From Paulinella micropora (Eukaryota > Cercozoa > Imbricatea > Euglyphida > Paulinellidae), in NCBI GenBank assembly GCA_019918135.1, contig WBZZ01002847.1, forward strand, positions 124,001 through 188,000: 64,000 bases of DNA, written 5' to 3'. The position numbers and the translations under genes were made by a program. The notes below the pieces were generated by a model. It worked only from the letters and a program-made list of their open reading frames with translations. It had not been told where the DNA came from and made no database searches. Below, piece by piece: positions 25,811 through 34,450 of the stretch. Positions within the stretch are counted from its first letter, which is position 1. Each line of letters opens with the position of its first letter.

Positions 25811-27982
25811 ATGGACAGCCGCGCGGTGCGACACTTTATCCGCCAATACGGTAGCCGTGACGCGGTGGCAACCCTAGGCGACAAGGGTCTGAGCGTGCGC
25901 GAGGGCAGGCTGTTCTGCCGCGCAGAAGACGAGGGTGGCTGGCGGCCCGCGTGCACGCGATGCTTTGTGCGCCACAGACGCTGTCGCGTGGCCGACTCGC
26001 GCCGCCCTCCACGTTTTAGGCTTTGTATCGCTCATGCGCGCAAGCACCTCAGCAAGAAGCGCCGGCTAGCGGGAAGTGACAGCCGCGTCAGCAAGAAGCG
26101 CCGGCTAGCGGGAAGTGACAGCCGCGTCCGCCAGAAGCACCGGCGGCCCAACACACACAGCGCCCCACCAGTCTCGTCCGCGGTGCGGTTGTGGCTCCAG
26201 CGCCTGGCTACTGCCGAGCCGTTTGTGGAAAAGAAGGCGGGAGTCCGGATGCTCCAGCAGTACGGAGCAGCCTTTCGGGTCATAGCTGACGAACGGCTGG
26301 TGTTCAATGAGTGGCGTGCAGGACACGAGTCGCCAGACCGCCCGGCCTGTGAAAGTTGCTACGAACACGAAAACCTCGCGACAGTTGCGACCGTAGCCAG
26401 AGACCGCGAATGGCCGACAGTATGCGCGCGACATGCAACGCCAGCAGACCCTGCTCAGTCGAGTGTTTCCGTCAAAAGGGCTAAACCAAAGAAAAGCAAA
26501 GAACAGCAAGAGAGCACTCCAAGCTCACCTACAGTGAAGAGGAAATTTATGTGTAACCAATGCGAGGCTCGCTTCAGCAAATCTGGCGATCTCAAAAGAC
26601 ACCTGAGCACGCATTCTGGCGAGAGGCCGTTTGCCTGCCCAGAGTGCGAGGCCCGCTTCAGCAGATCTGACAGTCTCAAGAAACATTTGCGCACGCATTC
26701 TCGCGAAAAGCGGTTTGCCTGCCCAGAGTGCGAGGCCCGTTTCACTTGGGCTGGCGATTTCAAGACACATTTTTGCATACACCATGGCGAAAAGCCATTT
26801 GCCTGCCCAGAGTGCGAGGCCCGCTTCAGTGAATCTGGCAGTCTCAAGAGACACCGGCGCATACACTCTGGCGAAAAGCCGTTTGCCTGCCCAAAGTGCG
26901 AGGCCCGCTTCAGTCTATCCGCCAGTCTCAAGAGACACCTGCGCATGCATTCTGGTGAGAAGCCGTTCGCCTGCCCAGAGTGCGAGGCCCGCTTCACCGA
27001 ATCTGGATGTCTCAAGACACATTTGCGAACGCACTTTGGCGAAAAGCCGTTTGCCTGTCCAGAGTGCAAGGCCCGCTTTAGCCAATCTGGCACTCTGAAT
27101 ACGCATTTGCGCACACACTCTGGCGAAAAGCCGTTTGCTTGTCCAGAGTGCAAGGCCCGCTTCAGTGAATCTGGCAGTCTCAGGAGACACGAGAGGAGAC
27201 ATGAGGAAAGCAAGAAGTGGCAGCATGTATGCACTTTTGCATCGTTCAGCACGGCCAAGTTCCGGACTGGACAGGGCCTGCTGCAGTGCACGACACGTTG
27301 CAAGACGGAACGTGTGCTCGACGATCACGTGCAGCGGTGCCACACGCCCGGGGGCATCGCCCAGCGCTTTAGAAGTGAGCAACAGTTGGCGGAGTTCCTC
27401 AGCGTTCAGGGCTGGGCCTTTGACCGCGACTTTGCGAATGCAATTTTCTACAAGCACTGCGATGCAAAAATCACTCCGCAGTTTGCAGGCGCCGTGAGCT
27501 CGCGCCCCGACTTCCACCTGCTGGGGTTCCAGTCTCTACCCGCGGAACGCCGCTGCTTGGTGCTGTTGTGCAACGACGAGTTTGCGCACCGGCGGTACCG
27601 GTGCGAACTCGGGCGCATGCTCAAGATCAGCACTGCACTTGGGGCTAACCCTAGTTTCCGCGACCTGCCAATTGTATATATCCGCTTTAACCCGCACTGG
27701 TTCGAAGTGGACGGTGTGTTGCACGACCCGCTGCTGGTGGCCAGGTTTGAGCGCTTGCAGCAGCTGTTGCTGGACCTGCAGGGAGGACGTGTGCCGGGGA
27801 TGGCCTCGCGCGGGGCCGCTCTGTCTCTCTTGTACCTGTACTACGACCGGCAGACCACGGCCGCGACAGCGCCGCCGTGGCAGCGGCTGGCGGGGGACCT
27901 GTACAGCGCCGGGCCGGACACAGGCGATGGCAATTCAGAGGTGGCGTTAGCTTTGCGTGACTGTGTGGTCCTAGTCGAATAA
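25811..27982 (+). CDS. C2H2 zinc-finger protein with nuclease-like C-terminal domain
   Basis: 723 residues. Residues 1-225 match the protein at 19760, including ACTRCF...LCIAHARKH, then LWLQRLATAEPFVEKKAG and ACESCYEHEN...VCARH. Residues 240-465 hold eight C2H2 fingers with TGEKPF-like linkers. Residues about 500-680 resemble a PD-(D/E)XK-like domain known fused to zinc fingers in giant viruses and algae: SSRPDF, then LVLLCNDEFAHRRY, CELGRML and IRFNPHWFEVDG. The usual ExDExQH is here LCNDEFAH, so a first acidic residue may be lost and activity is doubtful. A 39-base tandem duplication (26051-26128) doubles KKRRLAGSDSRV. Fits a DNA-targeting protein. Confidence 0.8.
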   Translation: MDSRAVRHFIRQYGSRDAVATLGDKGLSVREGRLFCRAEDEGGWRPACTRCFVRHRRCRVADSRRPPRFRLCIAHARKHLSKKRRLAGSDSRVSKKRRLAGSDSRVRQKHRRPNTHSAPPVSSAVRLWLQRLATAEPFVEKKAGVRMLQQYGAAFRVIADERLVFNEWRAGHESPDRPACESCYEHENLATVATVARDREWPTVCARHATPADPAQSSVSVKRAKPKKSKEQQESTPSSPTVKRKFMCNQCEARFSKSGDLKRHLSTHSGERPFACPECEARFSRSDSLKKHLRTHSREKRFACPECEARFTWAGDFKTHFCIHHGEKPFACPECEARFSESGSLKRHRRIHSGEKPFACPKCEARFSLSASLKRHLRMHSGEKPFACPECEARFTESGCLKTHLRTHFGEKPFACPECKARFSQSGTLNTHLRTHSGEKPFACPECKARFSESGSLRRHERRHEESKKWQHVCTFASFSTAKFRTGQGLLQCTTRCKTERVLDDHVQRCHTPGGIAQRFRSEQQLAEFLSVQGWAFDRDFANAIFYKHCDAKITPQFAGAVSSRPDFHLLGFQSLPAERRCLVLLCNDEFAHRRYRCELGRMLKISTALGANPSFRDLPIVYIRFNPHWFEVDGVLHDPLLVARFERLQQLLLDLQGGRVPGMASRGAALSLLYLYYDRQTTAATAPPWQRLAGDLYSAGPDTGDGNSEVALALRDCVVLVE
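26051..26128 (+). repeat. 39-base tandem duplication in frame
   Basis: Two adjacent copies of a 39-base unit beginning 'agcaagaagcgccggctag', identical as far as I can see, so probably recent. It doubles a basic segment that looks like a nuclear localisation signal. Confidence 0.85.
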
Positions 27983-28336
27983 AAATTTGCTTACTTTTTA
28001 ATAGAAATAATCTTTCCCCCGGTGTGCAGCCGACGAGGATTTATGAAGACAGCGAAGAGGAATATTCCGGCTTTTGCGGAGCCTTGCTAATTTTTTTTTG
28101 TTAAAAAACAAGAATCCCTTCACCTGATATTCCGGCACAAAAACGACATTAGTGCCCCATGCAAAACTAGTTGCGTCAAATGTCGAAAAGACCGTAGCTT
28201 CCGGCTTTTGCATGGGACTAAATTTCAAAACAAAGTCTGCGCGTTTTCCCGGGAAAGACGTGTACAAAATTTTTTTTCGGTGAGGATCCGATCTGGTAAA
28301 CTATATTTGTCTAGCTTTTTTGGTTCAGAATTTTTT

Positions 28337-28612
28337 TCTGCACGTCGTCCGGCCCCACATCTGTTCGAGTTTTTAATAAAATTGTTTGCAGATTGTCGAT
28401 GTGTTTCTGCAATCGGTACACGCGCGCACCCCGCTGCCGATTGCAGAAACATATCGAGAAGGGCCCCCAAGGCGAAAGCGCAGCGAGCTCTTTGTCGAGC
28501 TTTTGGCTTGTGCGCCACACACGCAGACACTTCATCCTCTACCCCGCACTCCTCTCCTCTTCCCTCCCGACGTGTCGCGCGCGCTGAATTACGTCCAGAA
28601 CTGCTCTGTGTA
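28337..28612 (+). pseudogene. Decayed partial copy of 30897-31290
   Basis: 'tgcacgtcgtccgg' at about 28337 and 'gcgctgaattacgtccagaac' type sequence at about 28572-28603 occur in the same order and strand at about 30897 and 31259. The second match encodes SRALNYVQNC, found near the N-terminus of the 31178 gene; here a TAA follows two codons later. It is a truncated duplicate of that gene's 5' end. Confidence 0.6.
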
Positions 28613-28770
28613 AAGAGTTTTTTTGTGCAATTTCCCGGGAAAAACATTCCGCTTTTCCTGCGGGGAGGGGGAGGTGCCAAGAGTCTGTGGGGAGGGGGGG
28701 GGGCGTCCCCCGGCATGAACTCAGTAGCAGCATCTTTTTAGTTTTCTTCGGTTCTGCTCCCCTGTTCTTT

Positions 28771-28796
28771 GAGCCCCCCGGGCTCAGGGGGCTCAG
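28771..28796. repeat. GAGCCCC/GGGGCTC interspersed repeat, copy 2
   Basis: Same core as 1797-1822 and 31012-31037. Similarity to the third copy extends on both sides (CCTGTTCTTT before, AGGTGGAGGGA after), so the repeated unit is about 50-90 bases. Confidence 0.75.
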
Positions 28797-28951
28797 GTGG
28801 AGGGAAGAAGAACAAAGGGGGTGGGGCGCCCCCCCCCCCCGGCAGAAACAGAAAATCTCTTTTCGAATCAAAAGCTCCTTTTTTTAAAGCAAGACGAGAC
28901 AAAGGAGCGGCGCCTTCTATCACGTCTTCATTTTTCTGTCGTCAGAATTGA

Positions 28952-29146
28952 ATGGATATAAAAAGCCTTTTTGGGGGAATAGCGCAGCGGCCCATAGCAC
29001 AGACTAATATCTTAGCGGAAGTACTGTGCCAAAACAAGAAGCGAAGGTTTGAAGAAAATGCATTGTCTGGGGCACTGCCGCCTCAGACGGCAGTAGGAGT
29101 AAGCGTACCCGCGTTCCTGTGCAAGCATGCTCTACCCCACGCATAA
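28952..29146 (+). CDS. Possible small protein, 64 residues
   Basis: ATG followed by 64 codons (MDIKSLFGGIAQRP...). Composition is protein-like with a basic KKRRFEE segment. It overlaps the end of a minus-strand frame at 29004. It could be the first exon of a spliced gene, since 'gtaggagtaagcg' near the end contains donor-like GT sites. Weak support. Confidence 0.3.
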   Translation: MDIKSLFGGIAQRPIAQTNILAEVLCQNKKRRFEENALSGALPPQTAVGVSVPAFLCKHALPHA

Positions 29147-29619
29147 GCGGTAATCGACTCGCGTGGGGGCCTACGTTCGATTGGAGCGAGGTGCGGGTTA
29201 AGTCCGCCCGGCAGCAAGCACTACTCTCTAGCTCAGTTCTAGCTTGACCAGTCTGTCCAACCAGACCTCGCTGTACTTTTCTTCCAGCTTCCAGCTCCTG
29301 CCGCTCTTTTTCTAGGGCCTGCCTCTCTAGCTCGGCTTGCTGCTCCAGTCCGGCTCGTTGGGCTTGGCGCTGTTGCTGGTAATGCGGTCGCCGTCGCTTT
29401 TTCAGGCGGTGGTAGCGGAGTCGCTTTATGCTAGTAGCGGCTGGCAAGTAACAGAGCAGCTTGTTCAACCGCTCCACATAGTGGTTCTGCTGGTGGGCCC
29501 ACTGTGGGGGGGCTTGCGGGTTGTTGTTTAATGACGCGGTACCATTTGTTCGGCAACCACGGGCGCTGAAGCTCCAACCAGTTTGCCAGCAGTGCGCTAT
29601 CGCTGCTGCTGCTGTCCAA
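29004..29619 (-). CDS. Small coiled-coil protein, one likely intron
   Basis: The ATG at 29619 opens a short frame; a 34-base GT-AG intron at 29502-29535, with a C7 run before CAG, moves it into the long frame ending at 29004 (193 residues). After the junction come a basic segment (KKRRRP) and a coiled coil rich in Q, E, R and L. The alternative is one extra C in the C7 run. The C-terminal 55 residues are less convincing. No family recognised. Confidence 0.45.
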
Positions 29620-29853
29620 GACCTTGTTGAAACCTTAATAAAAATCTTTTTCTTTTCTTTTAATACTTTATTGGCGCTCACAACTAAAGCTGAAAATGAA
29701 CGGTCAACGCATTGGTGATAGGTCGAAAAGTTGACGGGAGTCTCCGTGGAAGACTAGAACTTACAAATCCAAATTAAATGGTCCAACGAGTTGACTCTCA
29801 GATGAGGCGAGCAAAATAGCTCAAAACGTTTTTCCCTGGTGGTGAGGATAGGC

Positions 29854-30369
29854 TTACCCCCCTCCTCTCTTCGCTAGCGGCTGCGTCGGACTAGTCTCTA
29901 GCTGCACATGATGTGGTGGAGGTGGTGGCGAAATACCAGCACTCTCCATCCAAGGCTGCATGGGATTCTCGCGCATGTGCTGTGAGTATATTTTTTGCCC
30001 TAGTGCATTTTGCTGCGCCTCCTGTTTTGCTTCCTCATTAATCTTGGTAGTCAAGTCTTGGATTGTACCGATAGGATCAGCCCTCGCTTTCCACAGCGCA
30101 ATCATCTGCTGCAAGCGTAGGTGTTTCGTTTTCAGAGCATTTAATTGACGGCGCGTATGAATGTCGTCATCATTCTGCGCGCCGCTATAAAAGCGTGAAC
30201 TCGATCTCGCGTCAGCCAGTTGCACTTTATCTTGTTCCTGCTTGATTTGCTCTTGGATATGCTGGAGCAATTTGTCTCCTTTTCGTTCTTTTTCCTCCAA
30301 AATTTTGTAGGGACGGCGCGACTTTTCCTTGCCGCACTTGTTGCAATTTTGAGATGGGGTCTCAGCCAT
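29854..30369 (-). CDS. Small CxxC/coiled-coil protein
   Basis: 171 residues from the ATG at 30369. A C-x2-C near residue 9 (NCNKCGKEKSRR) is followed by about 100 charged helical residues and a proline/histidine-rich tail. The design recalls the protein at 51685 (CKYCGKRK), though the rest does not match. It shares a 93-base divergent promoter with the gene at 30463. Confidence 0.65.
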   Translation of the reverse strand: MAETPSQNCNKCGKEKSRRPYKILEEKERKGDKLLQHIQEQIKQEQDKVQLADARSSSRFYSGAQNDDDIHTRRQLNALKTKHLRLQQMIALWKARADPIGTIQDLTTKINEEAKQEAQQNALGQKIYSQHMRENPMQPWMESAGISPPPPPHHVQLETSPTQPLAKRGGG

Positions 30370-30462
30370 TCAATTTGTGGCACGTCCCTATTACTATATA
30401 ATAAATAAAGCCAAATATTACCTCCTAGGAGCAAAACCCACTTGACCCCCCTGGCACCCCCG
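30370..30462. promoter_or_regulatory. Bidirectional promoter with TATA-like box
   Basis: 'actatataataaataaag' at about 30394-30412 lies between two divergent starts, 30369 (minus) and 30463 (plus). TATA-like on the plus strand and AT-rich on the minus. Confidence 0.5.
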
Positions 30463-30874
30463 ATGCTCAGTTCCGCTTGCTGACGACGTGTGGCCCTATG
30501 CGCGCCCGTGGCTAGCAGGCAGCAAGGTGCGGCGCAGGCTCGTCACCTGCGTGGCGGTGCTGTTCGATCAGCTCGAGGTGGCGGCGTACAAGGGCTCCGT
30601 GTACCCCCCGCTGGACAAGATCTTGTTGGAGTTCAAAAAAACTCTGGCGGTTATCGGGTGCGACCAGTGCGAGCAAGAATTGCCTAGCCCCCGCGGCGGT
30701 TATGTGTTGGAAGACACTAAGCCCTCGCGACGTCTGGAGCTGCTGTGCCAAAGGCTGGCACTCGGCGTGGAAGAGGCGGCCCTGTCGGCACACTACGTAC
30801 ACCCACCTTGGCAGCAGCTGCGTTCGCAGCTGCTAACTGAGTTGGTTGCAGTGCTACACTTAAAAGAATTTTAA
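30463..30874 (+). CDS. Small unknown protein, 5' micro-exon likely
   Basis: The main frame 30488-30874 has no ATG. The only upstream ATG, at 30463, reaches it in frame if a 46-base GT-AG intron 30470-30515 is removed, leaving a 7-base coding first exon (121 residues). The protein is mostly helical with CDQCEQE near residue 58. TTTTAATAAAA overlaps the stop. A GTG start at 30488 is the alternative. No family recognised. Confidence 0.5.
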
Positions 30875-31011
30875 TAAAACCAAACCAAAATCTTTCTTGC
30901 ACGTCGTCCGGTAACAGCCAGAGCTTATTTCTGGTACGAAACGACACCAGTGCCTCTCCCCTGCCTTTCCCTCCCCCCCCTTTCTCCCCCGCCCCCTTTT
31001 CCCTGCTCTTT

Positions 31012-31037
31012 GAGCCCCCCGGGCTCAGGGGGCTCAG
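31012..31037. repeat. GAGCCCC/GGGGCTC interspersed repeat, copy 3
   Basis: Third copy of the repeat at 1797 and 28771. It is followed by two G-run/GGCGCC elements (31066-31100) upstream of the start at 31178. Confidence 0.75.
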
Positions 31038-31177
31038 GTGGAGGGAGAGAAACAGAAAGGGTGGAGGGGGGGGGGGCGCCGGGGGGGGGGGGCGCCCCCC
31101 TTCCTTCCTTTTTCTCCGGGGGCGGGGCCCGCCCGCCCCCGGGCAAAAGTCCCGGGGACTTTGTTTTTTCCTTGGGC

Positions 31178-32098
31178 ATGTCGGACTACCTTGATGGCAA
31201 GTTCTCCGTGAGCATCTTTGGTAGCATCACAGCAGACCCCCTGCTAGGCTTGATCGAAGTGTCTCGTGCGCTGAATTATGTCCAGAACTGCGGCCTCAAA
31301 AGCGCGCGGCAAAAGATCCAGAGTGCCAAGCGCAGGTTTGGTGACGTGGTCTTTACTCGGATCAAATTTAAGGGCACTCCGCTGGCCAGTCTCGCCTGTG
31401 GCCAGGACTCCTTAGCTAGATTGTTTGATCGATTGGAGCTAAAAGGACTAGCAGCAGAGGAATTGCTCAAGGAGTTTAAGCGCGTCTGCAGCGATCCCTC
31501 TCTACCGCTCCCTGCGGTTTATTACATGATTCCGGGCTCGAATGTCACAGCCGAGCCAAAAGAAGACAAGGGCGGGCGCTCTGCGCAGTCTCCGGAGCCT
31601 AGCGACGAAACAACGGATGAGGAGGACGAGGACAGCGACAAAGAAGAAGAAGGAAAAGAAGAAAACGAAAAAGCGGTTGCGTCAGTATCGTCGTCGTCGG
31701 CGGCGGCCGCGGCCCCAGGCGGCGCCCCTGAGTGCCGCCAACGTCCCAGAAAGAAGCAAAGGAGAGAGCTAGGCCCCGCTGGATCTGCTGGCAGAGGTGA
31801 GATTGCAAAGAGCGTCCGGGAACGGAAAGAGCGTCTGTCCCAAATGGCAGAATCCATCCACCAACTGACAAGGCTTGAGAAACAACTAGACATCGCGCTG
31901 GAAACTTTGCGCTCATTTAGCCCCACCTCTCAGTTCCGCGCGGATGCCGTGGAGCTGTTCTTAGACAAGGTCTTCTTGGAGTTGGGAGACGAGGCCAGGG
32001 GGCACGCCCTCCGCGCCGGGGAGCAGGCCGGGGGGCGTGACCCCGGCGCGGGGGGCCTTCCGGGGGTTTTGCCCCCTGCGCCAGCTGGCCTGGCTTGA
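31178..32098 (+). CDS. Unknown protein with folded N-domain and acidic middle
   Basis: The ATG at 31178 follows a G/C element. 306 residues. Residues 1-125 are a compact, conserved-looking domain (SRALNYVQNCGLKSARQKI, helix-turn-helix-like). The middle (130-195) is acidic then alanine-rich with a basic patch (RPRKKQRRE), followed by a coiled coil at 215-265. A decayed copy of the 5' part lies at 28572-28612. It could be a DNA-binding regulator; this is inferred only from composition. Confidence 0.65.
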   Translation: MSDYLDGKFSVSIFGSITADPLLGLIEVSRALNYVQNCGLKSARQKIQSAKRRFGDVVFTRIKFKGTPLASLACGQDSLARLFDRLELKGLAAEELLKEFKRVCSDPSLPLPAVYYMIPGSNVTAEPKEDKGGRSAQSPEPSDETTDEEDEDSDKEEEGKEENEKAVASVSSSSAAAAAPGGAPECRQRPRKKQRRELGPAGSAGRGEIAKSVRERKERLSQMAESIHQLTRLEKQLDIALETLRSFSPTSQFRADAVELFLDKVFLELGDEARGHALRAGEQAGGRDPGAGGLPGVLPPAPAGLA

Positions 32099-32238
32099 GT
32101 GGCGGCGGTGCCACTCACGCCAGGATGTTTTTGTTGAGCTTTTTAATAAAAACGTTTTTGTACTCGAGTTTGAAACCCCGCAGAGGCAAGCTGGCCGACT
32201 TCAGCAAGTTTCGTTTTTTTTCATTAAGATTACAAGAT

Positions 32239-33070
32239 CTATTGTATTACAAAATCGTCGCCCGCGTAGCCCACGATCATCCGTACCAGCTCTGGTAATA
32301 CCAGCCATTCACGCACGATGGCGGCTTTGACCTGCGCCAGCTCCGCCACCTCGCCGCGGGCTCGCAGTACCAAATCCTGCCCCAGCTGCTCGTTCGTCGG
32401 TCCTAGCCCTGGTATCGTCAGTGCGAGCAAAGCCCGCCAGGCCAGGGGGAGCGCTGCCGACATACTGGCTTCCAAAAGACACCAGCGTCGGCTAAGTTGC
32501 GCGACGCAGAGCCCGAGGCCCCGCTCATCCAGGAAGGGCTCGATTGCCTGGAAAGCGTCCTGGGCTACGGAAAAGCAGTCGGAGCGAAAAACTGCGTGAA
32601 TCTTAAAAATGTCAAGCGAACGCGTCTCGGGGCAGGCGGACCATTGGGCGCTCAGCTCCGGGGTGACAGGCACAAGTGCTCCACCCCGACACAAGTACGT
32701 GGCCCAGTCAGGGGGCTCTTGGTCTAGGTACTTCCGTTCTTGCGAAAACGCTACTTGCGTGACCTCTTGGAACACGTGGTGGACCTTGAAGAAGTAGAAA
32801 GATCGCGAGTGCTCCAGCACCCACGAGGTCGTCAGCTCTGGGGGCAGGTCCCCCTCGGCCCCCCCTGGCGCAGGCCTCTAAGTAGCACAGAAGATCTGCT
32901 AGGTCCCGCGTCTCGGCCGGCCTGGCGGGCGCTCTTACCCAGTCGCCAATCCGCTGGAGCTCCTCTGTCGTGCTAGGCGAAGCCAGCGACCCGTTCCCGA
33001 CCCGGACGAAGAACGACCACGCTTTCCAGTACAGGTGCAGCAAAGCCAGAACCTCCTGTTTCAGAGCCAT
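32239..33070 (-). CDS. Unknown protein, likely spliced
   Basis: The ATG at 33070 opens a frame that loses protein-like character at a G/C-rich segment near 32870. The convincing C-terminal frame runs to 32239. A GT-AG intron 32836-32938 with donor GTAAGA joins them in frame (242 residues). One extra G in the G7 run near 32868 is the rival. The protein is helical, with tryptophan- and leucine-rich segments. No family recognised. Confidence 0.5.
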
Positions 33071-33165
33071 TGTGCTAGCTTTTGCAAAAATGTCAAGTGT
33101 AAGACTTGGTCGAGCTTTAATAAAAAAAAACACAATTTTCTTGTGAGTTACGTTCGAGAGGCCTG

Positions 33166-34245
33166 CTACTGTTTGCGCAAGTGAGCAGGCGTCTTTATAT
33201 ATTGAACTGGGGCTCTGTGCGTGCTTTGCTCAAGGGCGCCGAGGACCCAAGGCGTGATCTGCGCGTGTACTTCCTGCAAGCCCCCAAAAAAGTGTCTATT
33301 TGCACACGGAGCTCTGAAAGAGAGAGCCCCCCCGGGGGCTGGGGGGGGGGGAGGGGAGGGGGGGGGGCAGACCTTAGGGGTGACAGAAGCATCTATAATC
33401 TTCCACTGTGCCTGCTTCTGTAGAGCTGCGAACTGGGCAGCTACCTTTTGCTGCATCTCCTTTGTCTCATAGCGCTCGTTGCCATTGTGCGCGTCACTTG
33501 CAAAAAGCACGTATTGATATGAGCCCTTGAGCAGGCCAAAACAAAAGTATATATCAAAAACACTTACCTACCGTCTGGCGGCTTCCTGCAGAGGCAATTG
33601 CAGGAATAGCACCTACAGACGCATCGTCTGTAGCAGCAGGGTTGGGTGAGATGCGCGACAGACGATGCGTCTAGGAGTGAGTCAAATACCAAGTCAGGTG
33701 ACGGGAGACCTACTTCAGAAGAAAAGCACCAGCTCGGGTCCAGCCCTTTGGCTGCCGAGAAGGCGACGCCCGAGTAGGAGTAGCGATCCACGACCACTGA
33801 AGTACCCTTCTCCAGCAGAGCGACTATCGAAGCTATCACGTGCACATGCACACATACACACACTGAGCTTTCCTTCTTTCCTGACCCGATTGTTCCCAGC
33901 GGTTGGCGGCGAAGAGCAAGTGGATGGCATGATCATCGATCGGAGCCTTGCAAGTTAAGTAAGCGTCGATGATTTTCCCAATCCGGGTTCTTCGGTCGGG
34001 GAAACTACGTATTTTTTTTGGGGGGGTAGTACGTAAACACACAAGGCACGAGAAAAGCAAGCAGAGCTAGCTCTGCTGGCGATAGCAGGCGCGAACCGCA
34101 TGGCCACTGCCTCCTTGCCTTGGCTTTTTAGCCAAGGCACCAGCAGATCGACTTGCGTAGACTTGCCCGTGCGATCCAAACCCTCGAATAAGATAAACAA
34201 GCCGCGACTGACAAGCGCCGGGGTGGTAGTAGTGACTGTGGACAT
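33166..34245 (-). CDS. Thymidylate kinase with five introns
   Basis: Phosphorylates dTMP to dTDP for DNA synthesis. Six exons: 34245-34097, 34004-33886, 33832-33660, 33585-33572, 33496-33373 and 33273-33166. All introns are GT-AG, of 92, 53, 74, 75 and 99 bases. The product is 228 residues, close to the eukaryotic enzyme. Family blocks cross every junction: P-loop [40 protein letters not shown], a short E-A-A-R-R piece coded by the 14-base fourth exon, NERYE, and WKIIDAS followed by VH. TMPK alignment fixes the splice sites; single-frame reading gives only fragments. Intron 5 contains G and C runs. The eukaryotic-style gene structure suggests a gene taken from a host, or acquired introns. Confidence 0.85.
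33617..33672. repeat. 15-bp inverted repeat at an intron donor
   Basis: 'agacgcatcgtctgt' (33617-33631) and 'acagacgatgcgtct' (33658-33672) are perfect complements 26 bases apart. They span the 3' end of exon 3 and the start of intron 3 of the thymidylate kinase gene. Confidence 0.75.
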
Positions 34246-34450
34246 GGTCCACGTGCCTCTCTCCCACACTTCTCGGACTTTAGTGACTAAAAAGACCTGA
34301 GGCCAACCAGACGGAGAGCTAGGAGAATGAGGGAGAATGCGGGGGGGGGGTCGCCCACACCCCCCCCTCCACACCGTCGAGCCTGCGTGCAAAGTATTGT
34401 CTAACCTCTGAATAAAAGATTATATTCCCACCAAGCCCACAACATAGCAG

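Larger units (their letters stand above)
27983..28951. other. Gene-poor region with decayed fragments and repeats
   Basis: Nearly 1 kb without a supported intact gene. A minus-strand frame at 27998-28267 looks protein-like (SFAWGTNVVFVPEYQV) but has no ATG at a useful place. The 28337-28612 segment is a fragment of a neighbouring locus (separate entry). Copy 2 of the GAGCCCC repeat and a GGCGCC element lie at 28771-28840. Confidence 0.5.

Noticed and set aside
29085-29215. Possible tRNA on either strand
   Set aside because: Pieces such as GTTCGATT and GGTAGAGCATGC look tRNA-like but cannot be arranged into one cloverleaf.
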